Part shown: positions 1 to 7,644 of the stretch, in pieces
Layout of the letters: the number at the start of each line of letters is the position of its first letter
Numbering within the stretch: the first letter of the stretch is position 1
Assembly (NCBI GenBank): GCA_022424805.1
Contig: JAKMGR010000617.1
Location: 1-16,864 of the forward strand
Source: Verrucomicrobiales bacterium
GTDB lineage: Bacteria; Verrucomicrobiota; Verrucomicrobiia; Verrucomicrobiales; DEV007
Direction of reading: 5' to 3'
Length of the DNA: 16,864 nucleotides
The notes under the pieces: model-generated
Told to the model about the DNA's origin: nothing
What the model saw: the letters and a program-made list of their open reading frames with translations, nothing else
Databases searched by the model: none
Position numbers and translations under genes: made by a program

Positions 1-1409
1 GTCCCGCGCACAATGGAATCATCGATCACGACGAGAGTTTCGTCGGGAGCAATTTGTCCGTAGGTAACATCGTAGACGTGCGAGACCATTTGATCGCGCC
101 CTTTCTCCTGGGCGATAAAAGTCCGCAACTTGATGTCTTTGTGCGCGATTTTCTCCCCACGCGGCCAACTCTTCAGAATGAGCTTGTCGATCGCATCCTC
201 GTCGAGCAATCCCTCAGCCGCAGCCTTCAAAATCTCGGCTTTGACCTGGTCCCGTCGCAATTTACGCAGGCCATGCATCATTCCGTAGTAAGCAATTTCG
301 GCGGTGTTTGGGATGAAGCTGAAAACGGTTTTGTCGAAATCGTCCTCAATCCGCTCAAATACGCGAGGGACGAGGTTCTCCCCTAGCTTCATCCGCTCGC
401 GATAGATATCGGGATCGTTTCCACGAGAAAAGTAGATTCGCTCAAACGAGCACGGATACTGCTCACGCGGAGTCGCAAATTCCCTGATCTCGAGACCGCC
501 TCGGTGATCCATCATCCCTACGTGACCAGCTGGCAATTCTTTCACTGCCTCGATCGGCGCATTGAAGACGGTCATTAGCGGCACACGCTCGCTCGCGAAA
601 GCAATAACCTCTTCGTCTTCGTAATAAAAACAGGGACGTATCCCAGTTGGGTCACGCAGGACAAAGGCGTCGCCATTTCCGATCACACCCGCAATGGAAT
701 ATCCTCCATCCCATATTTCTCCACACTTACGAAGAATTCGGGAAATGTCGATTTCCTCGGCAATGATCGCTGGAATTTCCTTTCCGGGCGTTCCTTTGTC
801 TCGTTCGCGGCGGTATATCGCATCGTGCGCTTCGTCGAGATGGTAGCCGATCTCCTCCAGCACGGTTTGCGTATCCGTGTCAAAAACAGGGTGCTGCCCG
901 CGATCAATCAAGTGGTGATTCAGATCTCGGGCATTGGTCATGTTAAAGTTGCCCAGCACCATCATCGTCTTTGTCGTGTAGTTGGTCCGACGAACGTAAG
1001 GATGACAGCCTCCTTCTCCAAAAGTGCCTGATGTTCCGTAGCGAAGATGGCCAAGGAGGACTTCCCCGCCAAACTCGAAATTGCGCTTGAAGGATTCTGG
1101 ATCGTCAGGATCAAGCCGACCCCGTCGCTCCAACTTGGTGATCGATTTGATCTGCTCCTCCATCAACTTGATGAGAGAATCCCGCTTCGCATTGCGCGCG
1201 CGAAAAAGGTAAGGAGCACCCAGAGGCATATCCAGCTTACAGCAACCGATCCCGACGCCGTCCTGGCCCCGGTTGTGTTGCTTTTCCATCAGCAGGTAGA
1301 GCCGCTGAAAGCCCCACATGCAGGTGTCGTATTTGTCTTTGTAATAGGCAAGATCCTTCTTCAGCCGGACCATGGCCACGCCACACTCATGATGGATCGG
1401 ATCGCTCAT
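1..1409 (-). CDS. purF: Amidophosphoribosyltransferase PurF, long form, C-terminus cut by window edge
   Basis: PurF makes 5-phosphoribosylamine from PRPP and glutamine, the first committed step of purine synthesis. The reading frame is open for 469 codons from the ATG at 1409 to the left edge. The N-terminus reads MSDPIHHECGV, so Cys9 would be the Ntn-hydrolase nucleophile after removal of an eight-residue propeptide. Other family motifs are QHNRGQDG (45-51 region), GHLRYGTSG (120-128), GNFNMTNARDL (153-163), RDPTGIRP (252-259) and the PRPP-binding loop VVIDDSIVRG at 460-469. In E. coli PurF that loop lies near residue 365, so this protein carries roughly 95 extra residues before it and belongs to a long form. 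The start directly abuts the purM stop (TAG then ATG), which suggests translational coupling; no Shine-Dalgarno is seen. The remaining C-terminus lies outside the window. The family call is very sure. Confidence 0.95.
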   Translation of the reverse strand, partial: MSDPIHHECGVAMVRLKKDLAYYKDKYDTCMWGFQRLYLLMEKQHNRGQDGVGIGCCKLDMPLGAPYLFRARNAKRDSLIKLMEEQIKSITKLERRGRLDPDDPESFKRNFEFGGEVLLGHLRYGTSGTFGEGGCHPYVRRTNYTTKTMMVLGNFNMTNARDLNHHLIDRGQHPVFDTDTQTVLEEIGYHLDEAHDAIYRRERDKGTPGKEIPAIIAEEIDISRILRKCGEIWDGGYSIAGVIGNGDAFVLRDPTGIRPCFYYEDEEVIAFASERVPLMTVFNAPIEAVKELPAGHVGMMDHRGGLEIREFATPREQYPCSFERIYFSRGNDPDIYRERMKLGENLVPRVFERIEDDFDKTVFSFIPNTAEIAYYGMMHGLRKLRRDQVKAEILKAAAEGLLDEDAIDKLILKSWPRGEKIAHKDIKLRTFIAQEKGRDQMVSHVYDVTYGQIAPDETLVVIDDSIVRG

Positions 1410-2399
1410 CTAGCGGATTGAAACATTCACAGAACCTGATGAGTCAACCTCGCCAATGACGAGAGCACCATCGTGGAACCCAGCCGCCTCCTCAGCCTGT
1501 TCGGCGGGAACAATTACAATCCATCCCCACCCCATGTTGAAGGTCTTAATGGCTTCGGCATCTTCGATAAAAGAAAGAATTTTCCCAACAGCACCGAGTT
1601 CCCATTTCGGGATTTCTATTGTCGCTCCGTTTTCCCCGAGTAAGCGCTCCAGGTTTTCGGGAAGCCCTCCGCCCGTATTGTGGGCCATCGCTTTGACGTC
1701 CAGATTACGCTCGCGAAGTCCGGCCACGACATCGTGGTACAATCGCGTCGGGGCGAGAAATTGAGCCCACTCGTCGTCGTCGATCAGGCCGGGGTTGGCA
1801 TCTAGAATGCGGCGGATCAAGCTCCAGCCGTTCGCGTGGAAGCCATCACTGGGATAACCAATTAATTTATCTCCTGAAGAAATTCGACTCGGATCAATCA
1901 AGTCCGGCTTTTCGGCAGCGCCGACACAAAACCCACTGAGCTCGATCACTCCATCGGGAACGACACCGGGCATTTCAGCCGTTTCGCCTCCGGCAAGAAT
2001 GCAGTCACAGCTCGCAAGGTAATCGGCCATTCCTGCGATGAGCCGCTTAATTTTTGTTTTGTCGATTCGGCCAACGCCGACGTAATCGAGAAATAGTAGT
2101 GGATCACCTCCGGTTGTGAGAATGTCATTCACGCTCATGGCGACGAGATCCTGCCCCGCTGTCTCGAGTTGATCGTGTTCCAGGAGAAGCTCCAGCTTCG
2201 TCCCGACTCCGTCACAGCCTGTCACGATGACCGGCTCTTTGTAGTCGCTAAGGTCATAGCTCGCTGCAAACAACCCGAAGGACTGCATCAGCGATCGTTT
2301 GGCTTCCGTGCGGCGGCGAAGCTCACCGATGTCGCCAACCAATGCAGCTGCCTCCTCGATGTCAACGCCTGCGCCTTTGTAGGTGTATTCTTCGCTCAT
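1410..2399 (-). CDS. purM: Phosphoribosylformylglycinamidine cyclo-ligase (AIR synthetase) PurM
   Basis: PurM closes the imidazole ring, converting FGAM and ATP to AIR, ADP and phosphate (step 5). The protein is 329 residues, close to the usual 330-350. Motifs in order are GCDGVGTKL (61-69), MSVNDILTTGGDPLLFLDY (88-106), AGGETAEMPG (136-145), SDGFHANGWSLIR (184-196), AHNTGGGLPENL (239-250) and a C-terminal FNMGWG. The last is normally FNMG(V/I)GM, so the second Trp is slightly unusual. The ATG at 2399 overlaps the purQ TGA by four bases (ATGA), which fixes the start and suggests coupled translation. GAGGA sits directly in front of the ATG, too close to be a normal Shine-Dalgarno. PurM takes the product of the PurS/PurL/PurQ complex encoded just upstream. 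Confidence 0.97.
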   Translation of the reverse strand: MSEEYTYKGAGVDIEEAAALVGDIGELRRRTEAKRSLMQSFGLFAASYDLSDYKEPVIVTGCDGVGTKLELLLEHDQLETAGQDLVAMSVNDILTTGGDPLLFLDYVGVGRIDKTKIKRLIAGMADYLASCDCILAGGETAEMPGVVPDGVIELSGFCVGAAEKPDLIDPSRISSGDKLIGYPSDGFHANGWSLIRRILDANPGLIDDDEWAQFLAPTRLYHDVVAGLRERNLDVKAMAHNTGGGLPENLERLLGENGATIEIPKWELGAVGKILSFIEDAEAIKTFNMGWGWIVIVPAEQAEEAAGFHDGALVIGEVDSSGSVNVSIR

Positions 2400-3136
2400 T
2401 CCTCGTCAGATGTTACAGATTCGTAGAGAGACCGGAAGAGATAATATCCACTCCCCCATTCTTCGCCCTCTTCTCCCCCGCTCCAATCGGGATCGTAGTG
2501 ATCCCGGCGGCGAAGAAAACGTTCCGGATGCGGCATCAAACCGAAAACTCGACCTGACTCATCCTGCAGCCCCGCGATTTGCTCAAAGCTGCCATTCACG
2601 TCCTCGGTATAGGTCAACGCTGCGGCCCCATTTGCACGATAGTCCTCCGCAATGGATGCCTCGGATGTTACGAGCCGCCCCTCAGCATGCGCGATGGGAA
2701 ACTCGAATGACTCAGGAAGCTGAGAGAGAAAGGGGCTCTCTGGTGCTCGGTTTTCGAGCGACACCCACTGGCACTGGTAGCGACCACTCGTGTTTTCGAC
2801 AAGACTGCCCTCGGGCAGTAGTCCGAGCTGCGTCAATATCTGGAATCCATTGCAGATCCCGAGGATGTATCCTCCGTTGTCACGAAAATCTCTCAGAGTC
2901 TCTCCAATCTTCTGCTCGGTAACCAGTTTGGCAAGACGACCTGCCATGACGTAGTCGCCATAGCTGAAACCTCCTGACAAAACAACAAGGGAAACTCCGT
3001 CGATAGACTCCTGTTTCAGTGCCGAGATTGGAATCATCTCGGTGACAAATCCGACCGTTTCGAGAGCGCGGGCGGTTTCACTGTCACAGTTCGTGCCGGG
3101 GAATTTCAATAATACTGCGCGAGGCCGTTCTTCCAT
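2396..3136 (-). CDS. purQ: FGAM synthetase glutaminase subunit PurQ
   Basis: PurQ is the class I glutamine amidotransferase that supplies ammonia to PurL for conversion of FGAR to FGAM. The protein is 246 residues, somewhat longer than the approximately 227 of B. subtilis PurQ. It shows KFPGTNCDSE (11-20), the oxyanion segment LSGGFSYGDY (53-62), the nucleophile elbow GICNGFQ with Cys95, PIAHAEGR (147-154), and MPHPER with His203 and Glu205 completing the triad. About 40 residues follow MPHPER, including an acidic Gly/Glu stretch. The start at 3136 lies 31 bases inside the end of purL. A later start would remove the conserved PGTNCD region, so the overlap appears real. The 3' end overlaps purM by four bases. 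Confidence 0.96.
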   Translation of the reverse strand: MEERPRAVLLKFPGTNCDSETARALETVGFVTEMIPISALKQESIDGVSLVVLSGGFSYGDYVMAGRLAKLVTEQKIGETLRDFRDNGGYILGICNGFQILTQLGLLPEGSLVENTSGRYQCQWVSLENRAPESPFLSQLPESFEFPIAHAEGRLVTSEASIAEDYRANGAAALTYTEDVNGSFEQIAGLQDESGRVFGLMPHPERFLRRRDHYDPDWSGGEEGEEWGSGYYLFRSLYESVTSDEE

Positions 3137-5541
3137 ATTGCTTTGAGCTCGTCGAGGGGTTCATCGATCAGGATTTCTTTGCCCCATTCGATCCGTAGAT
3201 TCGAATGCTCCGCCGCAGCGCGTCCGAGACAGGCAAAAGGCAGCCCTTCGAAAAGGTCCGCCAACTTCTCCAGATTTCCTGGAGCTACTTCAACGACAAG
3301 TCGCGAAGGAGATTCTCCAAAGAGCATCGCTGCCTTGGACGCATCGTCATCCATGGGCAGAGAACAAAGATCAATTTCGAGTCCGGCTTTCCCGGAGAAA
3401 GCGGCCTCTGCCAGCGTAACGGCGAGCCCTCCTTCGCTGACATCATGCGCCGAAAGGATAAGTCCCTGCTTCACTGCCTCGTGGTATTTGCGGTAGGACT
3501 CGAGCGCGACTTCAAGATCAGTCGCGGGAACTTCGGCGTTGTTGATTTCCAACTGGCGGGCAAGGACAGAACCACCGAGTTTCGTGCCAGTAGTCCCGAT
3601 GATGGCTAACAAACTGTCGGAGCGTCGCAGGGAAGCCCCAACAACATGCTCGGCGTCGTCAATGATTCCCATTCCGCTCACCAGAATCGTCACCGGAATG
3701 GAAACCGGGCCATCGTCAGTCTCGAAGTAGTTGTAGAAAGAGTCTTTTCCGGAAACAAAAGGAGCTCCGTAGGCTTCGGCGGCCTCAGCAATGCCCTTCA
3801 CCGTCTCAACCAGCGCACCAAGTTCTTCCTCGGCATCGGGATTGCCCATGCAGAAATTATCGAGAATCGCAATGCGATCCGGATCGGAACCTGCCGCAAC
3901 GAGCTGACGAATACATTCGTCGACACAGGCAGTTCCCATCGCGTACGGATCCGTTTTCCCCCACTCGGGAAGAATCGAAAGGCCCATCGCCATCAGTCGA
4001 TCGCTGCCATCGATTCGGAGAACGGTCGCATCCTGCGGGGCATCGCCACTTGCACCGGCAAGCGGCTTCAAAACGGTATTGCCCTGCACTTCATGATCGT
4101 ATTCCCGGATGATCGGCTCCCGGGAAACGATCGCAAAATCACCGAGGATCGCTTTCAGCGTTTCCCCTGCATCCATCAAGACCGGAGGATCGACTTCCTT
4201 CGTTTTCTTTTCCCAGCGCGAGGTCATTTCGCGAACCGGAGCATCGTGCAGCTTCGAGCAATCGAGCTGACAAACCGTCTCGCCATGATGCGTCACTTTC
4301 AGAATTCCCGATCCGTCGGCCTCGCCGAGCTCAATCATTTCCGTCTCGTAGAGATCGGCCAGTTCCTGAAGTTCAACCATAGACTCCGGTTTAACCGCGA
4401 GCACCATGCGCTCCTGACTTTCGCTGATAAAGATCTCCCAGCTCACCATTCCCCCTTCTTTCAGAGTGATGTTGTCGAGATTGATGACACCACCACATTC
4501 CTCAAGCATCTCACCAGCTGCGCTGGAAAAACCACCTGCTCCGCAATCGGTGATAAATTCGATCAGTCCCCTGTCCCGAGCTGCGAGAACAAAGTCTGCC
4601 GCTTTTTTCTCTTCGATCGGATTTCCAATCTGGACAGCCTGCTGGTCCTCTTCGTGAGAGTCCGTATCCAGGGCCGCAGAAGAAAAGGTAGCCCCGTGCA
4701 ATCCGTCGCGCCCAGTCCGGCCGCCGACCGCGATGACTTTCATCCCAGCTCTGACTTCCTTGTCGATATCTTTGATCGGAATGACTCCGGCCGTTCCGCA
4801 ATACACCAGCGGATTGTAAATGTATGCATCGTCGAACTGGATCGCACCACTGATCGTCGGAATCCCCATCCGATTGCCGTAATCGCGAACACCGCGAACG
4901 ACACCGCGCATGATCCCAAGCGGATGCAGCACATCATCGGCCTTGATGTTATCCATCGAGGTGTCCGGTGCGCCGAAACAAAAAACGTCAAGCGACCCAA
5001 TCGGCTTCGCTCCTTTTCCCGCTCCGAGAATATCACGGATCACGCCGCCAAGTCCCGTGTTCGCTCCCGCATAGGGCTCGATCGCACTGGGGTGGTTGTG
5101 CGTTTCAGCTTTCAGACAGATCGCCTGATCCTCGTCGAGCTTGATGAAGCCCGCGTTGTCGTGAAAAGCCGAAAGAACAAATCCCGGTTTGGAATCAAAA
5201 ATGCGCTGAGAAACGTCGTGAATATAGGTTTTGAAAAGAGAGGTCACCGACTCCTTTTCGCCATCGACCTCGTGATCGATATTCGCTCCAAAAATCCGGT
5301 GCTTGCAGTGCTCGCTCCAGGTCTGTGCAATAACCTCCAATTCCACATCAGTCGGTTCGCGATCCCAATCATTGTAGATTTCCTGAATCGCCAGCATGTC
5401 CTCTTTCGAGAGAGATAGCTTCATGAATTGACTCAATTCATGAAGCTTGTCGCCATCGAGGTCAGAGATTTTAAGGATGCGGTAATGATCGGCCGGAGCC
5501 TCCGCAATCGAATCGAGAATGGTTTCGTTGTCGGTGCTCAT
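3106..5541 (-). CDS. purL: FGAM synthetase large (synthetase) subunit PurL
   Basis: PurL is the ATP-dependent subunit that converts formylglycinamide ribotide to the amidine using ammonia channelled from PurQ. From the ATG at 5541 it is 811 residues, longer than the 742 of B. subtilis PurL. The open frame continues upstream to a TTG at 5583, but the ATG at 5541 forms an ATGA overlap with the purS stop and is the better start. Residues about 20-60 look like the linker domain. TWSEHCKHRIF (74-84) holds the conserved catalytic His78. KAETHNHPSAIEPYAGANTG (144-163) and the following glycine-rich segment form the first AIRS-like ATP/substrate site. SGKDSFYN and SAHDVSEGGL mark the second half. The PTDVELEVIAQTWSEHCKH stretch resembles PurL of approximately 990-residue single-chain types with fused PurS-like domains more than the Bacillus type; this is recalled, not searched. 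Confidence 0.95.
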   Translation of the reverse strand: MSTDNETILDSIAEAPADHYRILKISDLDGDKLHELSQFMKLSLSKEDMLAIQEIYNDWDREPTDVELEVIAQTWSEHCKHRIFGANIDHEVDGEKESVTSLFKTYIHDVSQRIFDSKPGFVLSAFHDNAGFIKLDEDQAICLKAETHNHPSAIEPYAGANTGLGGVIRDILGAGKGAKPIGSLDVFCFGAPDTSMDNIKADDVLHPLGIMRGVVRGVRDYGNRMGIPTISGAIQFDDAYIYNPLVYCGTAGVIPIKDIDKEVRAGMKVIAVGGRTGRDGLHGATFSSAALDTDSHEEDQQAVQIGNPIEEKKAADFVLAARDRGLIEFITDCGAGGFSSAAGEMLEECGGVINLDNITLKEGGMVSWEIFISESQERMVLAVKPESMVELQELADLYETEMIELGEADGSGILKVTHHGETVCQLDCSKLHDAPVREMTSRWEKKTKEVDPPVLMDAGETLKAILGDFAIVSREPIIREYDHEVQGNTVLKPLAGASGDAPQDATVLRIDGSDRLMAMGLSILPEWGKTDPYAMGTACVDECIRQLVAAGSDPDRIAILDNFCMGNPDAEEELGALVETVKGIAEAAEAYGAPFVSGKDSFYNYFETDDGPVSIPVTILVSGMGIIDDAEHVVGASLRRSDSLLAIIGTTGTKLGGSVLARQLEINNAEVPATDLEVALESYRKYHEAVKQGLILSAHDVSEGGLAVTLAEAAFSGKAGLEIDLCSLPMDDDASKAAMLFGESPSRLVVEVAPGNLEKLADLFEGLPFACLGRAAAEHSNLRIEWGKEILIDEPLDELKAIWKNGLAQYY

Positions 5542-5987
5542 CCTGCTTGGATCACGTTCCATTTGTGAATCGCCGCGTTGCAAATGTCGCGAACGAAGCG
5601 ATCAGAGTCGTCGCTTTTACCGCCGAACAAATAGATGCGCTGACGGATTTTAAGTTCTTTCAATTCAAAGCTGGGCTCTTCGATGCCCTTGTAATAGGTA
5701 AGAATAGCCTCCTTCTCCAGATCAAGAGCTCCGGGCTTCATGCCGTATTCGAGAACGAAAGTGTAATCGCTGAGAGCGGCATCCTCCCCTTCATGAAGCT
5801 TCTGGCTGATCGGATCGAGCAGGGTTTTCTCAATGAAAGCCTGCAGGGTCTTCTTGTCTCCATCGAACTCGATCTCGTATCGGCGCGTCGCGCGAAAAGT
5901 CGCGCCGCCGTCGAGCGGTTCATACAAAAGACCGTTTGCGTCGCCGGCGTCAATATACCGGTCACTGATTTCAAAGGTTTCCCGCAT
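5538..5987 (-). CDS. purS: PurS-like subunit of FGAM synthetase, apparently two PurS units in tandem
   Basis: PurS is the small subunit that bridges PurL and PurQ and stabilises ammonia transfer; it is normally about 80 residues and dimeric. This product is 149 residues. Its second half (about 76-147) has the PurS pattern: a strand, then GMKPGALDLEKEAILTYY, a strand ELKIRQRIYLFG, then a helix ending AAIHKWNVI. The first half repeats the later part: FRATRRYEIEFDG then a helix ending LLDPISQKL. So the protein may equal a covalent PurS dimer, like the N-terminal domain of single-chain PurL. The start at 5987 is the first ATG of the frame; it lies 95 bases after the purC stop, with no Shine-Dalgarno visible. 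The stop overlaps the purL ATG (ATGA). The PurS assignment rests on pattern plus position between purC and purL, without a database search. Confidence 0.82.
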   Translation of the reverse strand: MRETFEISDRYIDAGDANGLLYEPLDGGATFRATRRYEIEFDGDKKTLQAFIEKTLLDPISQKLHEGEDAALSDYTFVLEYGMKPGALDLEKEAILTYYKGIEEPSFELKELKIRQRIYLFGGKSDDSDRFVRDICNAAIHKWNVIQAG

Positions 5988-6082
5988 TTGTGCAGAGGTG
6001 TTCGGGGAAGGGTGTTTCAGCTGATTTCAGCATCCACTACCTTCTTGTATGGTGGGATTGCAGATGAGTCAACCATGCTTGC

Positions 6083-7372
6083 TCAAGAGATGCCGTTAAT
6101 TTTTCGAAAACCATCGATCACGTCGTTTTTTTGATAGAAATTGATCTCTTCCAGCCCTGCTTTGACCAAGCGATCCCGAACCGCTTCGGCTTCAGCAGTG
6201 CCGAGCATGAATTCCCGGATCGCTGTCATTTTCGTTTCCTGAATCGAAAGAAACTCAGAACCGACCTCTGGAGTCGCGGCATAATCGCCCGCTGACTGCC
6301 CCGCCGCGAGGAGTTCTGTAAAGGCGACACCCTCTTCTCGACCGCGAGATTTCGCCGTTTTGATGTCTTCGATCCAGTCAGCATGGAGCAGCGTGAAATA
6401 GTCCCGCATCGCCTGCTTGTTGTAATGATTCACAAATCGCTCTCCCTCGAAATCGAGGAACATGGTCGCACGGAAGGAATCGGTATCGATCGTGTCGACA
6501 AAAACGAGATCTTTCCCGTCTTTCGCAAACTCCCATTTGATGTCCCACATCTGGAGACCAATTTCGCCGACGAGTTGGCGCACGAGCCAGGCACCGAGGA
6601 TCGCAAGTTTACTGCTGTCGACAAACTGCTCACCGCGCAGACCGCTCATCACAAGCGCCTCCTGCTTGTCGACCATGCGATCCTCCGGCTCAAACTTGCT
6701 GGTAAAGTCACCAATCGGACGATCGAGGAATTGCCAGGCTTCGAGCGGACGACCGACTCCGAGCTCGCACTCAAAGACACGGCGCGATGACTCGTCCAAT
6801 TTCTGATACTTCCGAAAAACCGAACTCGCGCTGGTGATACCAAAACGAACGATGTATTCGAGAGGAACAACAAAACCGTCCTCCTGCGGAAACTTCGCGT
6901 AGTCAAAAAGATGGGCTCCCAGCAATTCGATTCGATCGGGTTTCAAGATCTGGTAACGACGAACGACATTGCAGGCACTTGGGTTTTCCGGAACACCATT
7001 GCATATCACTTCGCCCGATTGAGCATCGAGCATTCCTTCATGATGTGTCCGCGCGCCATGTTCGCAGCAATGCTCCAACGAACCGGAAAGGAGTTCCGCG
7101 CGGCAAGCATCGTCGAGATCAGGATCGGACTCGATTGCCGAGCGGACGCGTCGCCACGCTTCCGGATCGCCCATTTTGGAATAGAGGATGTGGCGAAAGA
7201 GCGCACGATTCACATCATGTCCCTCAATTTCAAAAAGCGCACCGACATCAAAAACGGAACCTCGCGACGTCGTCTCCGTAACCATGACCGAATCATCCCC
7301 CGTCACCGCGTAAAGACGCTGTACGGAGCCTTCGTAAAATGGTTCGGATAAGTCCGACGAGGGGATGTTCAT
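6083..7372 (-). CDS. purC: SAICAR synthetase (PurC family), long divergent form
   Basis: PurC joins CAIR and aspartate using ATP to give SAICAR (step 7). The ATP-binding N-lobe is recognisable as YEGSVQRLYAV (13-23) and ETTSRGSVFDVGALFEIEG (33-51). The core has VPLEYIVRFGITSASSVFRK (169-188), matching the usual PVE(F/W)IVR(G)YLTGS. MWDIKWEFAKDG (275-286) followed by VDTIDTDSFRATMF (292-305) matches D(T)KFEFG...DE(V/I)LTPDSSR. At 429 residues it is far longer than the approximately 240 of bacterial PurC. The extra length lies in an insert at about 60-165, rich in His and Cys, and a C-terminal extension after about 340. It is the first gene of the pur cluster. Its ATG at 7372 follows a 272-bp intergenic region that probably carries the operon promoter. 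The family is fairly sure; substrate identity is supported by the operon. Confidence 0.87.
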   Translation of the reverse strand: MNIPSSDLSEPFYEGSVQRLYAVTGDDSVMVTETTSRGSVFDVGALFEIEGHDVNRALFRHILYSKMGDPEAWRRVRSAIESDPDLDDACRAELLSGSLEHCCEHGARTHHEGMLDAQSGEVICNGVPENPSACNVVRRYQILKPDRIELLGAHLFDYAKFPQEDGFVVPLEYIVRFGITSASSVFRKYQKLDESSRRVFECELGVGRPLEAWQFLDRPIGDFTSKFEPEDRMVDKQEALVMSGLRGEQFVDSSKLAILGAWLVRQLVGEIGLQMWDIKWEFAKDGKDLVFVDTIDTDSFRATMFLDFEGERFVNHYNKQAMRDYFTLLHADWIEDIKTAKSRGREEGVAFTELLAAGQSAGDYAATPEVGSEFLSIQETKMTAIREFMLGTAEAEAVRDRLVKAGLEEINFYQKNDVIDGFRKINGIS

Positions 7373-7644
7373 GTGTGCGGAGCGGAAACTCTAGTCGAAC
7401 AAAGCAACCGTCACGGGATTGTCACGCGGAAAAGCAGAGAAAACGCATTTATCCCTTCGCCACCTGCATTCGACCAAACAGGGTATGATCAAGGATCCAA
7501 CAGAGTCGGGCCGATCAGCAAACAGTGTTACGTAGGTTCTGCGCGCACCGCTACCCGCGATTCACCTTCAAGATTTTCCAGCCCTTCACCGAAAAATTCA
7601 CCATATCGCGAAAAAATCCGCCTTAGAAATCATGGCGCAATTCC
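7373..7644. promoter_or_regulatory. Intergenic region upstream of the purC operon, with a hexamer direct repeat
   Basis: These 272 bases separate the AI-2E gene stop from the purC start, both on the minus strand, so the region should hold the pur promoter. Read on the minus strand, CGTGAC occurs twice with an 11-bp period (plus-strand GTCACG at 7410-7415 and 7421-7426), about 40-55 bases before the purC ATG. A TAGAGT hexamer, a possible minus-10 element, lies at 7393..7388 and would give a leader of only about 8 nt. No good minus-35 box, purine riboswitch core or clear terminator was recognised. A GTG-started plus-strand frame of 91 codons covers the whole region but has no recognisable protein features and is not called. 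Confidence 0.35.

Noticed and set aside
3646..5418. 590-codon open frame on the plus strand
   Set aside because: It lies wholly antisense to purL, which has all its catalytic motifs. The translation is Arg/His/Asn-rich without domains; it is a composition effect of the real gene.
5542..5583. Upstream TTG start for purL adding 14 residues
   Set aside because: The ATG at 5541 overlaps the purS stop as ATGA, like the purQ/purM junction, and conserved sequence begins only after it.
5988..6082. Possible terminator or separate promoter between purC and purS
   Set aside because: Only imperfect short pairings (for example around ATCCACTACC and GGTGGGAT) and no T-run were seen, so no element is called.
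5547..6134. 195-codon plus-strand open frame over purS and the purC-purS gap
   Set aside because: It is mostly antisense to purS, has no recognisable domain and no start signal.
7500..7644. Intrinsic terminator after the AI-2E gene
   Set aside because: T-rich stretches occur on the minus strand but without a convincing preceding stem.
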